NCBI GenBank assembly: GCA_964355675.1
Contig: CAYHEC010000002.1
Location: 62,001-126,000, forward strand
Reading direction: 5' to 3'
Origin: CAMBDS01 sp964355675
Lineage (GTDB): Bacteria > Electryoneota > AABM5-125-24 > Hatepunaeales > Hatepunaeaceae
Length of the DNA: 64,000 bases
The notes beneath the pieces were generated by a model. The model was not told the DNA's origin and ran no database searches. It saw only the letters and a program-made list of their open reading frames with translations. Every line of letters starts with the position of its first letter. The first letter of the stretch is position 1. Both the position numbers and the translations under genes were made by a program. Positions 52,578 to 63,950 of the stretch are shown here, one piece after another.

Positions 52578-55430
52578 CTAAGAAAGTAATTCCTTCCGCA
52601 AGAAGGTCCCGGTATGAGAGTTCTTCACCATAGCTACCTCTTCCGGAGTGCCTTCCGCGACGATATACCCGCCTGCCTCGCCACCCTCTGGCCCAAGATC
52701 AATCACCCAATCCGCACATTTGATTACATCGAGATTGTGTTCGATAACTAATACGGTATTGCCCTTCTCTACAAGCTGTTGAAGCACGTGAAGCAACATC
52801 TTGACGTCGGCAAAGTGCAGTCCCGTAGTTGGCTCGTCGAGTATATAGATCGTTTGGCCTGTTGCCACTTTTGAGAGTTCAGAAGCTAACTTGATCCGTT
52901 GAGCTTCGCCCCCTGATAACGTTGTCGCTTGTTGACCAAGATGAATATAGCCAAGACCGACCCCTTTGAGAGTTTCAAGCTTTCGCGAAATCAAAGGTAT
53001 ATCGCGGAAATACTGAACACCCTCCTCAACCGTCATGTCAAGCACATCAGCGATTGTCTTCCCTTTGAATTTTACTTCGAGTGTTTCCCGGTTATAGCGC
53101 TTGCCTTTGCAGAGATCGCAGGTCACATAGACGTCGGGAAGGAAATGCATCTCAATTTTAATGATCCCCCCCCCCTGACATTGTTCGCATCTGCCACCCT
53201 TCACATTGAATGAGAAACGTCCCGATTTATACCCACGCATTTTTGCCTCAGGTAATTGGGAGAACAGCTCACGCATCGGGTCAAATAGACCCGTATAGGT
53301 TGCCGGATTCGAGCGAGGAGTCCTGCCGATGGGAGACTGATCGATATCGACAACTTTGTCGAGCAACTCCAGCCCTTCTAGCTTTCCATATTGCAATGGT
53401 TGAACACGACTGTGGTAAATTGATCTCGCCAGCGCCGGATAGAGCGTTTCGACTATTAATGAAGACTTTCCCGAACCTGAAACACCTGTTACACAACCAA
53501 ATAACCCTAATGGAATCTTAACATTGATCCCCTTCAAATTATTTCCCACAGCGTTCTGTAAGGAAAGAAATTTACCCTCAGTAGGCAATCTTCTTTTAAC
53601 AGGAATTTCGATTTTCTCAACCCCTGATAAATACCTGCCCGTAATCGAATCTTGATTTTCCTTGATTTCTTCCGGAGTGCCCATTGCTACAATTTGCCCT
53701 CCGTTCCTGCCTGCTCCCGGTCCCAGATCGATTACCCAGTCAGCCTCCTGAATTGTCTCCTGATCATGCTCTACAACTATGACAGAGTTCCCTAAATCGC
53801 GTAATCGTTTCAGCGTCCCTATCAGCCGCAAGTTATCCTTTTGGTGCAATCCAATCGAAGGTTCATCAAGTATGTACATGACGCCGACCAATCCACTACC
53901 GATCTGCGTTGCCAGGCGAATACGTTGCGCTTCACCTCCTGAAAGACTTCCCGCAGACCGAGCGAGGCTGAGGTAATCCAAACCGACATTCAGAAGGAAC
54001 TCAAGCCGAGCCTGCACTTCCTTTAATATCTGCTTACCTATTTGTAGATCACGCCCACTTAAATCCAATTCGGCAATGAACTTCGCCGCTTTGCCAATCG
54101 AGTACTCCGATAGTGTCGATATCCCGATCCCGCCGACTGTCACCGCACGTGCCTCACCTTTCAGACGTTCACCGTGACAATCGGGACATGGAACGTTACC
54201 CATGAACCCCTCAATCCATTCTCGGATATAGGCAGATTGAGTCTGCTTATATCGCCTCTGTAGATTCGGAATTATCCCTTCCCAAACTCCTTCGTGCTCC
54301 CAATGAGATTTCCCATCTGCTGAAATGTGCTTGAACTGTATCTTCTTCCCTTCCGTACCATAGAAGATGATCCGTTGATGCTCGACAGCAAGTTTCTCAA
54401 AAGGCGTTCTGATGCTGAAACCAAATTGAGTTGCCGTCTGTTCCAACAATCTCAGATTCCAACTCTCAATACCGCTGTTAAAGGTGGCAAGCGCCTTTTC
54501 TGCGATTGAGAGCGATTGATCCGGGATGACCAACCGCGGATCGATCTCCATTTTGAATCCGAGTCCTGTGCAAGTGGGGCAAGCGCCAAATGGCGAATTA
54601 AACGAAAACAATCTGGGAGCCAGCTCCTCAAAACTGATGCCGCAATCCGCACAAGCAAACAACTCGCTGAACATCTCTTCCCGGCCGTCTTCGTAAACAA
54701 TCACTACTAATCCGCTCGATTGGCGAAGCGCAAGCTCGATCGAATCGGCAAGCCGGTCACGTCCATCTGGCCGAACCACAAGTCGGTCTATGACAACATC
54801 GAGATTGTGTTTCTTTTTCTTATCGACCTTGAATTCCTCATCAAGCGACCTGAATCTATCATCAAGGCGAACGCGAACAAATCCTTCCTTGGCGAGGTTT
54901 TTCAGAAGGTCATGAAATTCTCCCTTTCGACCACGAACTACCGGTGATAAAATCGTGATCTTTGTATCGACAAGTATCTCCATTAAACGATCGATTATCT
55001 CTTGCGCCGATTGTCGGGAAATGACCTTTCCGCAGGACGGACAATGCGGAACGCCTATTCGTGCGTAGAGAAGGCGAAGATAATCGTGTATTTCTGTAAC
55101 TGTTCCAACAGTTGATCGAGGATTCCTGATGCCCGACTTTTGTTCTATCGAAATCGCTGGAGAAAGGCCGTCGATACGATCCACATCGGGCTTCTCCATC
55201 AAACCAAGAAACTGCCTCGCATACGAAGAAAGTGATTCGACATAACGTCTTTGACCTTCCGCATAAAGTGTATCGAAGGCAAGTGACGACTTGCCTGATC
55301 CGGAAAGCCCCGTGATTACGACAAGACGGTCGCGGGGGATGTCCAAGCTGATATTCTTGAGATTGTGTTCTCGCGCGCCAATGATACGAATGTATCCGCC
55401 GGCAGGCTCAGAAAAAGATTTCATTAGCAA
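52578..55430 (-). CDS. uvrA: Excinuclease ABC subunit A
   Basis: The 950-residue protein has two ABC ATPase units. The first Walker A GLSGSGKSS lies near residue 40, the second GVSGSGKSS near 640, and the ABC signatures are SLSGGEAQRI and TLSGGEAQRI. Zinc motifs include CPSC in the N-terminal domain, CADC and CPTC, and CEQC with CDLC near 750. UvrA recognises DNA lesions with UvrB. Two Met codons (55430, 55424) are possible starts. Confidence 0.97.
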   Translation of the reverse strand: MLMKSFSEPAGGYIRIIGAREHNLKNISLDIPRDRLVVITGLSGSGKSSLAFDTLYAEGQRRYVESLSSYARQFLGLMEKPDVDRIDGLSPAISIEQKSGIRNPRSTVGTVTEIHDYLRLLYARIGVPHCPSCGKVISRQSAQEIIDRLMEILVDTKITILSPVVRGRKGEFHDLLKNLAKEGFVRVRLDDRFRSLDEEFKVDKKKKHNLDVVIDRLVVRPDGRDRLADSIELALRQSSGLVVIVYEDGREEMFSELFACADCGISFEELAPRLFSFNSPFGACPTCTGLGFKMEIDPRLVIPDQSLSIAEKALATFNSGIESWNLRLLEQTATQFGFSIRTPFEKLAVEHQRIIFYGTEGKKIQFKHISADGKSHWEHEGVWEGIIPNLQRRYKQTQSAYIREWIEGFMGNVPCPDCHGERLKGEARAVTVGGIGISTLSEYSIGKAAKFIAELDLSGRDLQIGKQILKEVQARLEFLLNVGLDYLSLARSAGSLSGGEAQRIRLATQIGSGLVGVMYILDEPSIGLHQKDNLRLIGTLKRLRDLGNSVIVVEHDQETIQEADWVIDLGPGAGRNGGQIVAMGTPEEIKENQDSITGRYLSGVEKIEIPVKRRLPTEGKFLSLQNAVGNNLKGINVKIPLGLFGCVTGVSGSGKSSLIVETLYPALARSIYHSRVQPLQYGKLEGLELLDKVVDIDQSPIGRTPRSNPATYTGLFDPMRELFSQLPEAKMRGYKSGRFSFNVKGGRCEQCQGGGIIKIEMHFLPDVYVTCDLCKGKRYNRETLEVKFKGKTIADVLDMTVEEGVQYFRDIPLISRKLETLKGVGLGYIHLGQQATTLSGGEAQRIKLASELSKVATGQTIYILDEPTTGLHFADVKMLLHVLQQLVEKGNTVLVIEHNLDVIKCADWVIDLGPEGGEAGGYIVAEGTPEEVAMVKNSHTGTFLRKELLS

Positions 55431-55769
55431 ATATTTTTTGTTATTTTAAGAATCGAGTTTGAAAAGTTCAACCTTGACATCTCTTCGGAAATGTTCCAAG
55501 GTATAGAACTAATCTAACATTATACCTGCACTAATGTCAAGATATAATCTTCTTTCAGTTAAGTCAAAGTCAATGCAAAGACAGATTCCCTGACAATTGA
55601 TTTTTTCAAAGCCTCCAAAGACTTGACTTGAGAGGCAATGTTTCGTAAAATATTGAATAGTATTGTTGCCAAAATCCCTAATGATGAAAATTCGTGGCGT
55701 GTAGCCATTAGGTATTTGGGCAACAGACCTGAGTAACGAAAATCCAATCGCAGTTCAATCGGAAATAAA
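55431..55769. other. Divergent intergenic region, 339 bp
   Basis: This AT-rich gap separates uvrA from the plus-strand lipoprotein gene and must carry both promoters. A minus-strand open frame (55559-55810) and a short plus-strand frame (about 55670-55735) show no recognised motif, and the first overlaps the lipoprotein gene, so I call no gene. Confidence 0.5.
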
Positions 55770-56672
55770 ATGACCCGACTTATTCGATCCATCCTGACCA
55801 GATTTAGCATCCTGCTCGTTTTCGTCTCGATTTTTTCAGGATGTGCCGAGCAACCCTATGGATACATCTTCTCACCCGAGCCGCGTGATCAAGTAAATGC
55901 CGCCCGCTTGGCGGTTGATTTTATCAGCTCTCTCTACGATCACGCTGATGCCGCCTCAGAACTACTTGATAAGGCTGGCTTAACTGACGACTACAAATCA
56001 ATCCTCCCTGAAGGATGGATCGATGTTACACCTTACAATCGGACTGGCGACCCTCTCATTGGGTTTTATCAATTCTATCAAAACTATTTGGACAAAGAGT
56101 TCTCCGAACTTCAAATTGACACGGGCGTTTATCCTGGTGCGCTTAGAACTCCTTCCTCTCTTCGCTACAATTTCCTGACGACTGCCTCGGTTAGAAACGG
56201 TATTACTAACGAAATCTTCGGTACCATTGACCAGGTTCAAAAGGCTGATATTCGTTATTCCGACAACCTGCAAAATCTTAAATTTATTGACGGTTGGTAT
56301 TCTATAAGTAAATCGGTCCCCTTCGAGCAAGAGATAGAGATTCAAGCTCAGGGAAGAAGCACTAATGTTACCTACCTGATCTATCTTGATGTAGGCTGGT
56401 CATTACGAGTCGAGCATTTCAGCATCGATTCCAAAGATCAAACCAGTCAGATTACAATCGAAGGTCAGTTTCCGATTCTCGACAATGCCGGCGTTATCCA
56501 ACATTGTCACATCTCCGGCAAATTTGATGTTAACCCCAGTGGTAAGGGCGGGGGCGATATTTGGTTATACGGGCAACCCACTGCACGAATATCATTCACA
56601 GGCCGTTCTTTTGGCTTCAAAGGTAAGTTCACGCTTTTCTCAGAAGAGCACAAGAAATCTTACAACCTGTAG
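55770..56672 (+). CDS. Predicted lipoprotein, unknown function
   Basis: The 300-residue protein has an N-terminal signal with hydrophobic core FSILLVFVSIF and the lipobox-like SGC (Cys25), so lipidation is likely. An Asp-rich start (AARLAVDFISSLYDHADAAS) is followed by a mixed alpha/beta region and a C-terminal beta-rich section, with no family I can name. The hairpin at 56686-56714 follows. It is the first gene of a plus-strand envelope group with the polyglycine, FecR and barrel genes. Confidence 0.72.
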   Translation: MTRLIRSILTRFSILLVFVSIFSGCAEQPYGYIFSPEPRDQVNAARLAVDFISSLYDHADAASELLDKAGLTDDYKSILPEGWIDVTPYNRTGDPLIGFYQFYQNYLDKEFSELQIDTGVYPGALRTPSSLRYNFLTTASVRNGITNEIFGTIDQVQKADIRYSDNLQNLKFIDGWYSISKSVPFEQEIEIQAQGRSTNVTYLIYLDVGWSLRVEHFSIDSKDQTSQITIEGQFPILDNAGVIQHCHISGKFDVNPSGKGGGDIWLYGQPTARISFTGRSFGFKGKFTLFSEEHKKSYNL

Positions 56673-56685
56673 AAACCATCGAATG

Positions 56686-56714
56686 ACAAGAAACGGTGTT
56701 TTCCCGTTTCTTGT
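56686..56714 (+). terminator. Hairpin after the lipoprotein gene
   Basis: ACAAGAAACGG pairs with CCGTTTCTTGT (11 bp) around a 7-base loop, 14 bases past the stop. No T run follows, so terminator function is possible but not clear. Confidence 0.45.
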
Positions 56715-56888
56715 TGCTGACCGCTTTGAGGTTGCCAGCCGCGTCGCCGCGCAATTTACCACCGGCGTATTGTGCTGACATTCCAGTAAGGTGACCATCA
56801 ACACAACTTTCTTATAGAAATTAAGTTTATTTGCATCAGGGGGATGAATGCTTCGCATAGAAGCCTTTCTAAATTGCAAGGATTTGAC

Positions 56889-58193
<1,305 letters not shown>

Positions 58194-58204
58194 GGAAAAC
58201 AGAC

Positions 58205-58924
58205 ATGAATTTTTCAAACCGATATGCAACACGAATTCTTAGTGCGATTCTCGCCTCAGTATTCATTTTTAACCTGTCCGCTCTGGCAACCGAATCCAAA
58301 GCTATCGCTCTTGCTCTGAAAGTTACCGGCGACGTAAAGCTAAAAAAAGCCGGAACTGACCGCGTTTTACCCCTGAAGTTCGGTACCACTCTTGACGATG
58401 GCGACTGGATTAAAACGGGCGACGATGGGTTTGCAGTACTGATGTTCACTGACGACAAAAGTCAGATCAAGATGTCAGCCAAAACCGAAGTAGTCATAGA
58501 AGGTAAGCGCGACGCCAATTCAAACATCGCCAAAAGAGTAAAAATGGAAGTCGGTCAGTTGCTCGCAAAAGTCGATGAACAGCGAGGAACTCTCCAAATT
58601 GCAACTCCCACTTCGGTGGCGTCCGTTAAAGGCACGGAATTCTGGGTTCTCGTTTTTGAAGACGGGACAACCCAAATTATCACGCTCGAAGGCTTAGTCG
58701 AACTACTGAATACTCAATCAGGAAGAATCGTCGATGTCCGTGTAGGACAACGCGGCGAGTCGGATTCTAACGGTAATGTTGTCCAGGATATCCCTCCAAA
58801 GGACGAAATTCCCGAGGATAAAGATATAGAAGAAGGTCAACCGCACTCTATCGAGATTGAGATTCAGGATCCCGACGGTCAAAACAGAAAAGTAATTATT
58901 ATTGAATATGAAGAGAAGCAATAA
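58205..58924 (+). CDS. FecR-domain envelope protein
   Basis: From ATG 58205, with GAGG about 9 bases upstream, the protein is 239 residues. A signal sequence (ILSAILASVFIFNLSALA) precedes the FecR pattern: VTGDVKLKKAG, FGTTLDDGDWIKTGDDGFAVLMFTDD, VVIEGKRDAN and TPTSVASVKGTEFWV. The end is acidic. FecR domains bind or sense ligands in the periplasm; in several genomes they neighbour CHASE2 cyclases, as here across a gap. No TonB-dependent receptor or sigma factor is nearby. Confidence 0.82.
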   Translation: MNFSNRYATRILSAILASVFIFNLSALATESKAIALALKVTGDVKLKKAGTDRVLPLKFGTTLDDGDWIKTGDDGFAVLMFTDDKSQIKMSAKTEVVIEGKRDANSNIAKRVKMEVGQLLAKVDEQRGTLQIATPTSVASVKGTEFWVLVFEDGTTQIITLEGLVELLNTQSGRIVDVRVGQRGESDSNGNVVQDIPPKDEIPEDKDIEEGQPHSIEIEIQDPDGQNRKVIIIEYEEKQ

Positions 58925-58949
58925 GCTTCGAAAAGCCAAGGGGGCTTAA

Positions 58950-61535
58950 GTGATTCTTTCGGGGAACTCCCACTTCCGTTCAAATTTTCGTCGCCTGATT
59001 GTTTCCAGTTCATTGCTAACTGGACTGTTGCTATTGAATTTTGAGGTAGGGCTCGCTCAAGGAGCCCACCTCTTTCATTCCCCTGCCACAAGCGCTGAAT
59101 CGGGAAAAGCTATTCCTCTGACAGCCACGCTTGAGGGCTCTTCCCAGTTGCCGACCGATGGGCGTATCTATTATCGCCTTGAAGGAAACGAAGCCTTCGC
59201 TTATGCTGAGATGAAGATTGAGCGCTATCAACTTTCAGGCGAAATTCCTGCACGAGTAGTCACCAAAGGCGAACTTGTTTATTACATCTCGACTGAGTTA
59301 GAGGGTGGCGTTACCCTAACATTTCCGATGGGTAGCCCCAATAACGGCGAACTTTTTCGAGTGGTCATTAATTCCGCCGAATCTGCTGTCGGTGGAAAAG
59401 ATGGTGACTTTGTCATCCTTAATCCATCACCAGGTACTACTCTTGCAGGCGAAGAGTTAGTTATTGCTGTATCCATACTCGGTAGTGCAGGAAAAATAGA
59501 TGCTTCTACAATAAATATCTTCTACGACGGCAAAGATTTTACCCGTTCGGCTACTATAACCGAGGATTTAATTGTGTTGGCAATACCTTCGGTCAGACCT
59601 GGCGCTCATTCCATATCCATTACCATCAATCGAAACGGCAAAAAAGAGAACCTGCTTTCGTGGGGCTTTAAGGGTCCGGTCGAAAAACGAAGCCGTATCG
59701 CCGCAGGGCCGGTCTCGGCCAACGTGACCACCGGAGTCGGCTACGAAAATGTAAGCAATCAGACGCGGAAGATGGGATTTCTCGACGCCAGAATTAATGG
59801 AAATCTTGGCAAATTGAATTGGGCAGGTAAAGCTTATGTAACAAGTTACGAAAGCAAATATCTACAACCGCAAAACAGATTTATTGGTATGCTCGAGTAC
59901 GGTTCTGCCGCACTGAAGGTCGGAGATGCACAACCACGTTTCTCTGAGTTTTCGCTTTGGGGTGTCAGAACTCGAGGCGTAGAATTCGGCTATCACGGTT
60001 TTGCCTTTAATTTGGACGTCGCCCAAGGTGAAGTTGTTCGAGGCATCGAAGGTACTTCTAAATCTGATACTACTTTTGTGATTGATGACGCAACTGGAGA
60101 CACTCTTCGTTCAGTAACTACGGGACTGGATTCGATTATCGTCGTCAATATTACTGATCGATCAGGCAGATTCAAGCGAAACGTTCTTGCAATTCGTCCG
60201 GGATTCCCACTTTCGGATAATACAACATTATCGTTTAATATCGTCAAAGCCAAAGATGATGTTAAATCTATCGAATGGGGACGCTCACCCAAGGATAACC
60301 TCGTGCTCGGCTTTGACTTGAATGTGGTCGCCGTAAACCGGCGTGTGATTTTCAACACGGAAACTGCATTAAGTCTTTACAATTCAGACATCAGTAGCGG
60401 ACCGATGGATAAAGCCAAGAGCCTTGAATCGCTGATTATCGTCAACCAGTTTTTCGAACCATTGCCGACTGACTCGTCGATTCTGGCCGATAGCGTCGAA
60501 ATGAGTGACCTTGCCAAAAAAATGCTCTCCGAATTGGCGAAATCCTCTCTCGCCCATCGCACCAATTTGACCCTTAACTTTTTCCACAACGAACTTCGTC
60601 TCGGCTACAAAACCATCGGCAGAAGTTTCAGAAGTTTAGGTAGTCCGACCATCATGACAGACGTGGGTGGTATTTCTATCGAAGATAGAATCCGGCTTGT
60701 CAACTCGAGGCTTTATCTGACACTTGGCTATGAAACTTATACCGATAACATCAATGGCAGAAATTCAACTACCACAGAGCGAGAAATTCTGCGAGCAAAC
60801 ATAGCGATTTATTCTCCTCCAAAATTCCCAAATCTGAACCTCGGAATTCGCACCTACGACCGAAGCAATGACGGTATCTCCAAATCTGATACACTCCCTG
60901 ACGGCAGAATTTTTGTCACGGATAGCCGCATCAAAAACAGGCAAAATCAGTACAACCTCAGCATCGATGAATCTTTCGGTTGGCTTGGCTATGACAATCT
61001 CGTCGCCGTCAGCTATTCAAGCGCCATAACAGATGACCAGATCAATCCCGCTTTGGCGACCGACTTAACCAGTATCAACTTGAATTTGCAAGCTCGCCGC
61101 CAACCCTTTGAGTGGAATTCTTCTGTCGGAATAACCACTCAGTCAGCTCAGAATGGAGCGCTTTCCGTCGATTATACATCGCTCAGTTTCGGCGGCAAAT
61201 ATACCATTATCAAGAATAAACTCTGGATTACCGCAAGTGTGTCTTCCAATTCTGGCGAGGGTGGTAACGATAACTTAACTCCTTTCGTTACTCCCTCTGA
61301 TTCGATAAAAACGAAGGTCTATCGAATCTCCTACCAAAGAATGGGAATAAACGCGGGCGCTGAATACCAATACAACCTGTCACACAGCCTTAGTTTATCG
61401 GTATATACCGCGACTCATTCTGACGAGGGATTCAACGAGACTTGGGGCGGTGTTAAATCCTTCAGTAAGGATTCGCCAAACTTCATCAGCCAAGACGATA
61501 AATCAGCTCGTTTGACCTATAATTACAAAATTTGA
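58950..61535 (+). CDS. Large outer-membrane beta-barrel protein, unknown
   Basis: The 861-residue protein starts at GTG 58950 (AAGGGGG-type sequence 8 bases upstream) and has a signal (LIVSSSLLTGLLLLNFEVGLA). Residues about 35-240 are Ig-like; the rest alternates in beta-barrel style (FLDARINGNLGKLNW, LRLGYKTIGRSF, NAGAEYQYNLSH) and ends in SARLTYNYKI, a strand-like terminus. I recognise no specific family. It follows the FecR gene by 25 bases, and a terminator-like stem follows at 61615. Confidence 0.75.
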   Translation: MILSGNSHFRSNFRRLIVSSSLLTGLLLLNFEVGLAQGAHLFHSPATSAESGKAIPLTATLEGSSQLPTDGRIYYRLEGNEAFAYAEMKIERYQLSGEIPARVVTKGELVYYISTELEGGVTLTFPMGSPNNGELFRVVINSAESAVGGKDGDFVILNPSPGTTLAGEELVIAVSILGSAGKIDASTINIFYDGKDFTRSATITEDLIVLAIPSVRPGAHSISITINRNGKKENLLSWGFKGPVEKRSRIAAGPVSANVTTGVGYENVSNQTRKMGFLDARINGNLGKLNWAGKAYVTSYESKYLQPQNRFIGMLEYGSAALKVGDAQPRFSEFSLWGVRTRGVEFGYHGFAFNLDVAQGEVVRGIEGTSKSDTTFVIDDATGDTLRSVTTGLDSIIVVNITDRSGRFKRNVLAIRPGFPLSDNTTLSFNIVKAKDDVKSIEWGRSPKDNLVLGFDLNVVAVNRRVIFNTETALSLYNSDISSGPMDKAKSLESLIIVNQFFEPLPTDSSILADSVEMSDLAKKMLSELAKSSLAHRTNLTLNFFHNELRLGYKTIGRSFRSLGSPTIMTDVGGISIEDRIRLVNSRLYLTLGYETYTDNINGRNSTTTEREILRANIAIYSPPKFPNLNLGIRTYDRSNDGISKSDTLPDGRIFVTDSRIKNRQNQYNLSIDESFGWLGYDNLVAVSYSSAITDDQINPALATDLTSINLNLQARRQPFEWNSSVGITTQSAQNGALSVDYTSLSFGGKYTIIKNKLWITASVSSNSGEGGNDNLTPFVTPSDSIKTKVYRISYQRMGINAGAEYQYNLSHSLSLSVYTATHSDEGFNETWGGVKSFSKDSPNFISQDDKSARLTYNYKI

Positions 61536-61614
61536 GAGCTGAGGCTACCCTGATGTTGATTATTAGGCGTCAACTCTTTAGGATTGTCGCCTGTTAACCA
61601 TCAAATACAATATT

Positions 61615-61644
61615 AAGGAGTCAGCCACAGAGAGCTGACTCCTT
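61615..61644 (+). terminator. Intrinsic terminator-like stem
   Basis: AAGGAGTCAGC pairs with GCTGACTCCTT (11 bp) around CACAGAGA, followed by TCTCTT. It ends the envelope-gene transcript. Confidence 0.7.
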
Positions 61645-61667
61645 TCTCTTAACTTTCGCGTTGGCAT

Positions 61668-61731
61668 CATTCGCGTAGGTTAACCATCCCGGTTGACAAT
61701 TGTCAAGCGAGACGCCTATCCTACGCGAATG
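61668..61731. promoter_or_regulatory. Nested palindromes upstream of the adenylate cyclase gene
   Basis: CATTCGCGTAGG (61668-61679) and CCTACGCGAATG (61720-61731) are exact inverted arms. Within them are GTTAACC/GGTTGAC (61679-61697) and the perfect 14-bp palindrome TTGACAATTGTCAA (61693-61706). The structure lies 48-111 bases before the ATG. It may be an operator or a mobile hairpin element; TTGACA also resembles a -35 box. Confidence 0.5.
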
Positions 61732-61778
61732 TATGTGCTAATTCCAATCCTCAATCCAAACCAAACATTGAGCATATC

Positions 61779-63917
61779 ATGACCGATAAAAAGAAAATTC
61801 AAGGCATTTCGACCGCCACGATCCTAATTCTGGTCGTAGCCGTCTCAGCCTACCTCCTTTCTTTATCTGACATGTTCTTGGGTTTGGAACTCCGAATTTA
61901 CGACATCATTTTTCAGCGTCGCGGTCCAACCGCCATCGACAATACCAGAATTGCAATCGTCGCAATAGACCAGCCTACCTTCGACAGCCTCGCCTTTCCA
62001 ATTGACCGCGTCTATTATGCCAAACTTATCGAGAAATTGAAATTCCTCGGCGCTAAACAAATCGTCTTCGATATTCTCTTCACCGGCCCAAGCGACAAAC
62101 CTGCTTCCGATTCTATTTTTAAACGAGCTATCGAAGAAGCACATGATGTTGTGCTTAGTGGCAAATTTTCATTTATCAATCATATCGGTATCAGCAACCC
62201 TATAGGAACTCTGATTCCCCCCCACCCTTGCGTTCTGCCCGCTGACGGGAAGTGGGGATTAGTTGACGACTTGCCCGATCACGATGGCGTCGTTCGGCGT
62301 TACCCGCTCTTTCTTACCGGAGCTGATACCGCGCGAGTTTCTCTCGGCATGACGGTGTACTCTCTCGAAAGAGGAGCGACGGTCTCAAACGCCGACTTTT
62401 ACACCGACGGCGATTTCCATTTCGACGGGATATCAATCCCTCGCGTCCAAGACCTTTCATCTACCCTTCTAAACTATAGCGGACCCGCCGGTACATTCCC
62501 AACATATTCATTCATCGATGTTGTGAACGGCTCCTATGATCTTGCGGCTATCTGGTCAGCTATGAGCGACGACGAGAAAGAAGTTATGCGAAGCACTGGT
62601 ATGGACAGTCTCTTCAAGGATAACCCATTCGACGGCAAAATTGTACTCGTCGGAGCTTCTGCCGAAGACTTGCAGGATAATAAAATAACTCCCTTCTTCT
62701 CCTTGCTGAACAAACGCCGTACCCCAGGAGTTGAAGTCCATGCTAACGCCCTGCAAATGTTCGCTGACGGCTCATACATCAGATCCATCCCGCTTATCTA
62801 TGTGCTGATCGGTGTTCTTCTACTCAGTCTTGCTACGTTTATGATCGGACGTCACGCAACTCAATGGAGCGGTATCGCCATTACAACCGGGCTGGTTCTG
62901 GCTGTTATAATCGGAGGATATTATCTTCTTGTCCTTAAGGGTTTGTGGCTAAGGCAGATCCCATTGCTAGCGGCGATCGGATTCGGTTTTCCGACAAATC
63001 TTCTCTACCGATTCATCCACTCCCAACGAGAGAAAGCCATGATCCGCGGGATGTTCACTCAATATCTGCCAAAGAGTTATGTTCAACTCCTGATTCAAAA
63101 TCCTGAAATGTTAAAGCTTGGCGGTGAAAGACGTAGGATGAGCATGCTTTTTTCCGACGTTAAAGGCTTCAGCACCATCTCAGAAAAACTAACCCCCGAG
63201 GAATTGGTTGCCCTGCTGAATGAGTATCTTACCGCAATGAGCAGGGTTGTGTTTGAATTTGGTGGAATGGTCGATAAATACGAAGGCGATCTGGTTATGG
63301 CTGAGTTCGGAGCGCCTATCTGGACGCCGGATCACGCCGCACAGTGTTGCCGGACCGGGCTTGTGATGCAGAAGCGATTGGCTGATCTACGGGTGAAATG
63401 GAAAGCAGAGGGTCGCAATGAACTCTACTGCCGCGTCGGAATAAATACCGGAGATGTGATCGTCGGGAATATGGGATCGGAAGAAAAATTCGATTACACT
63501 GTCATGGGTGACGCAGTCAACCTCGCCAGCCGACTTGAAGGCGCTAACAAAGAGTACGGAACCGCAATCATGATCGGATACAATACATGGCTCGATGTAA
63601 AGGATACTTTTGTTACTCGCCCTCTCGATCTGTTACGCGTCGTCGGAAAGCTTGAGCCAGTTGCCGTTTACGAATTGATCGCCGAAAAACCCGAAGAAGT
63701 TTCTCCTCAAAGAATACAAGTTGCGGAAATTTACACTCGGGGGATAGAACTATACAGACAGAAGAACTTTACTGAAGCCAGAAAACTATTTTTGGAGGCG
63801 CTTGAAGTGGATCCGAAAGATAGTCCTTCTAAGGTCTATCTTGGAAGATGCGATCTTTATCTTGCCGATCCGCCCGGAGATGATTGGGACGGCGTATGGA
63901 CGCTTCACTCAAAATAA
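61779..63917 (+). CDS. CHASE2-domain adenylate cyclase with TPR-like C-terminus
   Basis: The 712-residue protein has an N-terminal membrane helix, a CHASE2 sensor (about 35-325; RIAIVAIDQPTFDSL, KQIVFDILFTGPSD, GKIVLVGASAEDLQD), three membrane helices (about 340-425) and a class III cyclase (about 445-620). Metal-binding Asp460 (FSDVKGFSTI) and Asp504 (YEGDLVMAEFG) are present, and Lys500 with Thr574 (FDYTVMGDAVN) indicates ATP rather than GTP. The last ~70 residues look like a TPR (YRQKNFTEARKLFLEALEVDP). It should make cAMP in response to an extracytoplasmic signal. It is separated from the FecR group by a terminator. Confidence 0.88.
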   Translation: MTDKKKIQGISTATILILVVAVSAYLLSLSDMFLGLELRIYDIIFQRRGPTAIDNTRIAIVAIDQPTFDSLAFPIDRVYYAKLIEKLKFLGAKQIVFDILFTGPSDKPASDSIFKRAIEEAHDVVLSGKFSFINHIGISNPIGTLIPPHPCVLPADGKWGLVDDLPDHDGVVRRYPLFLTGADTARVSLGMTVYSLERGATVSNADFYTDGDFHFDGISIPRVQDLSSTLLNYSGPAGTFPTYSFIDVVNGSYDLAAIWSAMSDDEKEVMRSTGMDSLFKDNPFDGKIVLVGASAEDLQDNKITPFFSLLNKRRTPGVEVHANALQMFADGSYIRSIPLIYVLIGVLLLSLATFMIGRHATQWSGIAITTGLVLAVIIGGYYLLVLKGLWLRQIPLLAAIGFGFPTNLLYRFIHSQREKAMIRGMFTQYLPKSYVQLLIQNPEMLKLGGERRRMSMLFSDVKGFSTISEKLTPEELVALLNEYLTAMSRVVFEFGGMVDKYEGDLVMAEFGAPIWTPDHAAQCCRTGLVMQKRLADLRVKWKAEGRNELYCRVGINTGDVIVGNMGSEEKFDYTVMGDAVNLASRLEGANKEYGTAIMIGYNTWLDVKDTFVTRPLDLLRVVGKLEPVAVYELIAEKPEEVSPQRIQVAEIYTRGIELYRQKNFTEARKLFLEALEVDPKDSPSKVYLGRCDLYLADPPGDDWDGVWTLHSK

Positions 63918-63930
63918 GTTTCCCCCAGCT

Positions 63931-63950
63931 GGCAGACATCCTCATCTGCC
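63931..63950 (+). repeat. Pyrimidine-tetraloop hairpin, copy 10
   Basis: GGCAGA-CA-TCCT-CA-TCTGCC lies just after the cyclase gene. The 6-bp outer stem and central TCCT match the family geometry, with two unpaired bases on each side of the loop. Confidence 0.6.

Noticed and set aside
55559..55810. Minus-strand 83-codon open frame between uvrA and the lipoprotein gene
   Set aside because: It has no recognisable motif, overlaps the lipoprotein start and has no ribosome-binding site, so I treat the region as intergenic.
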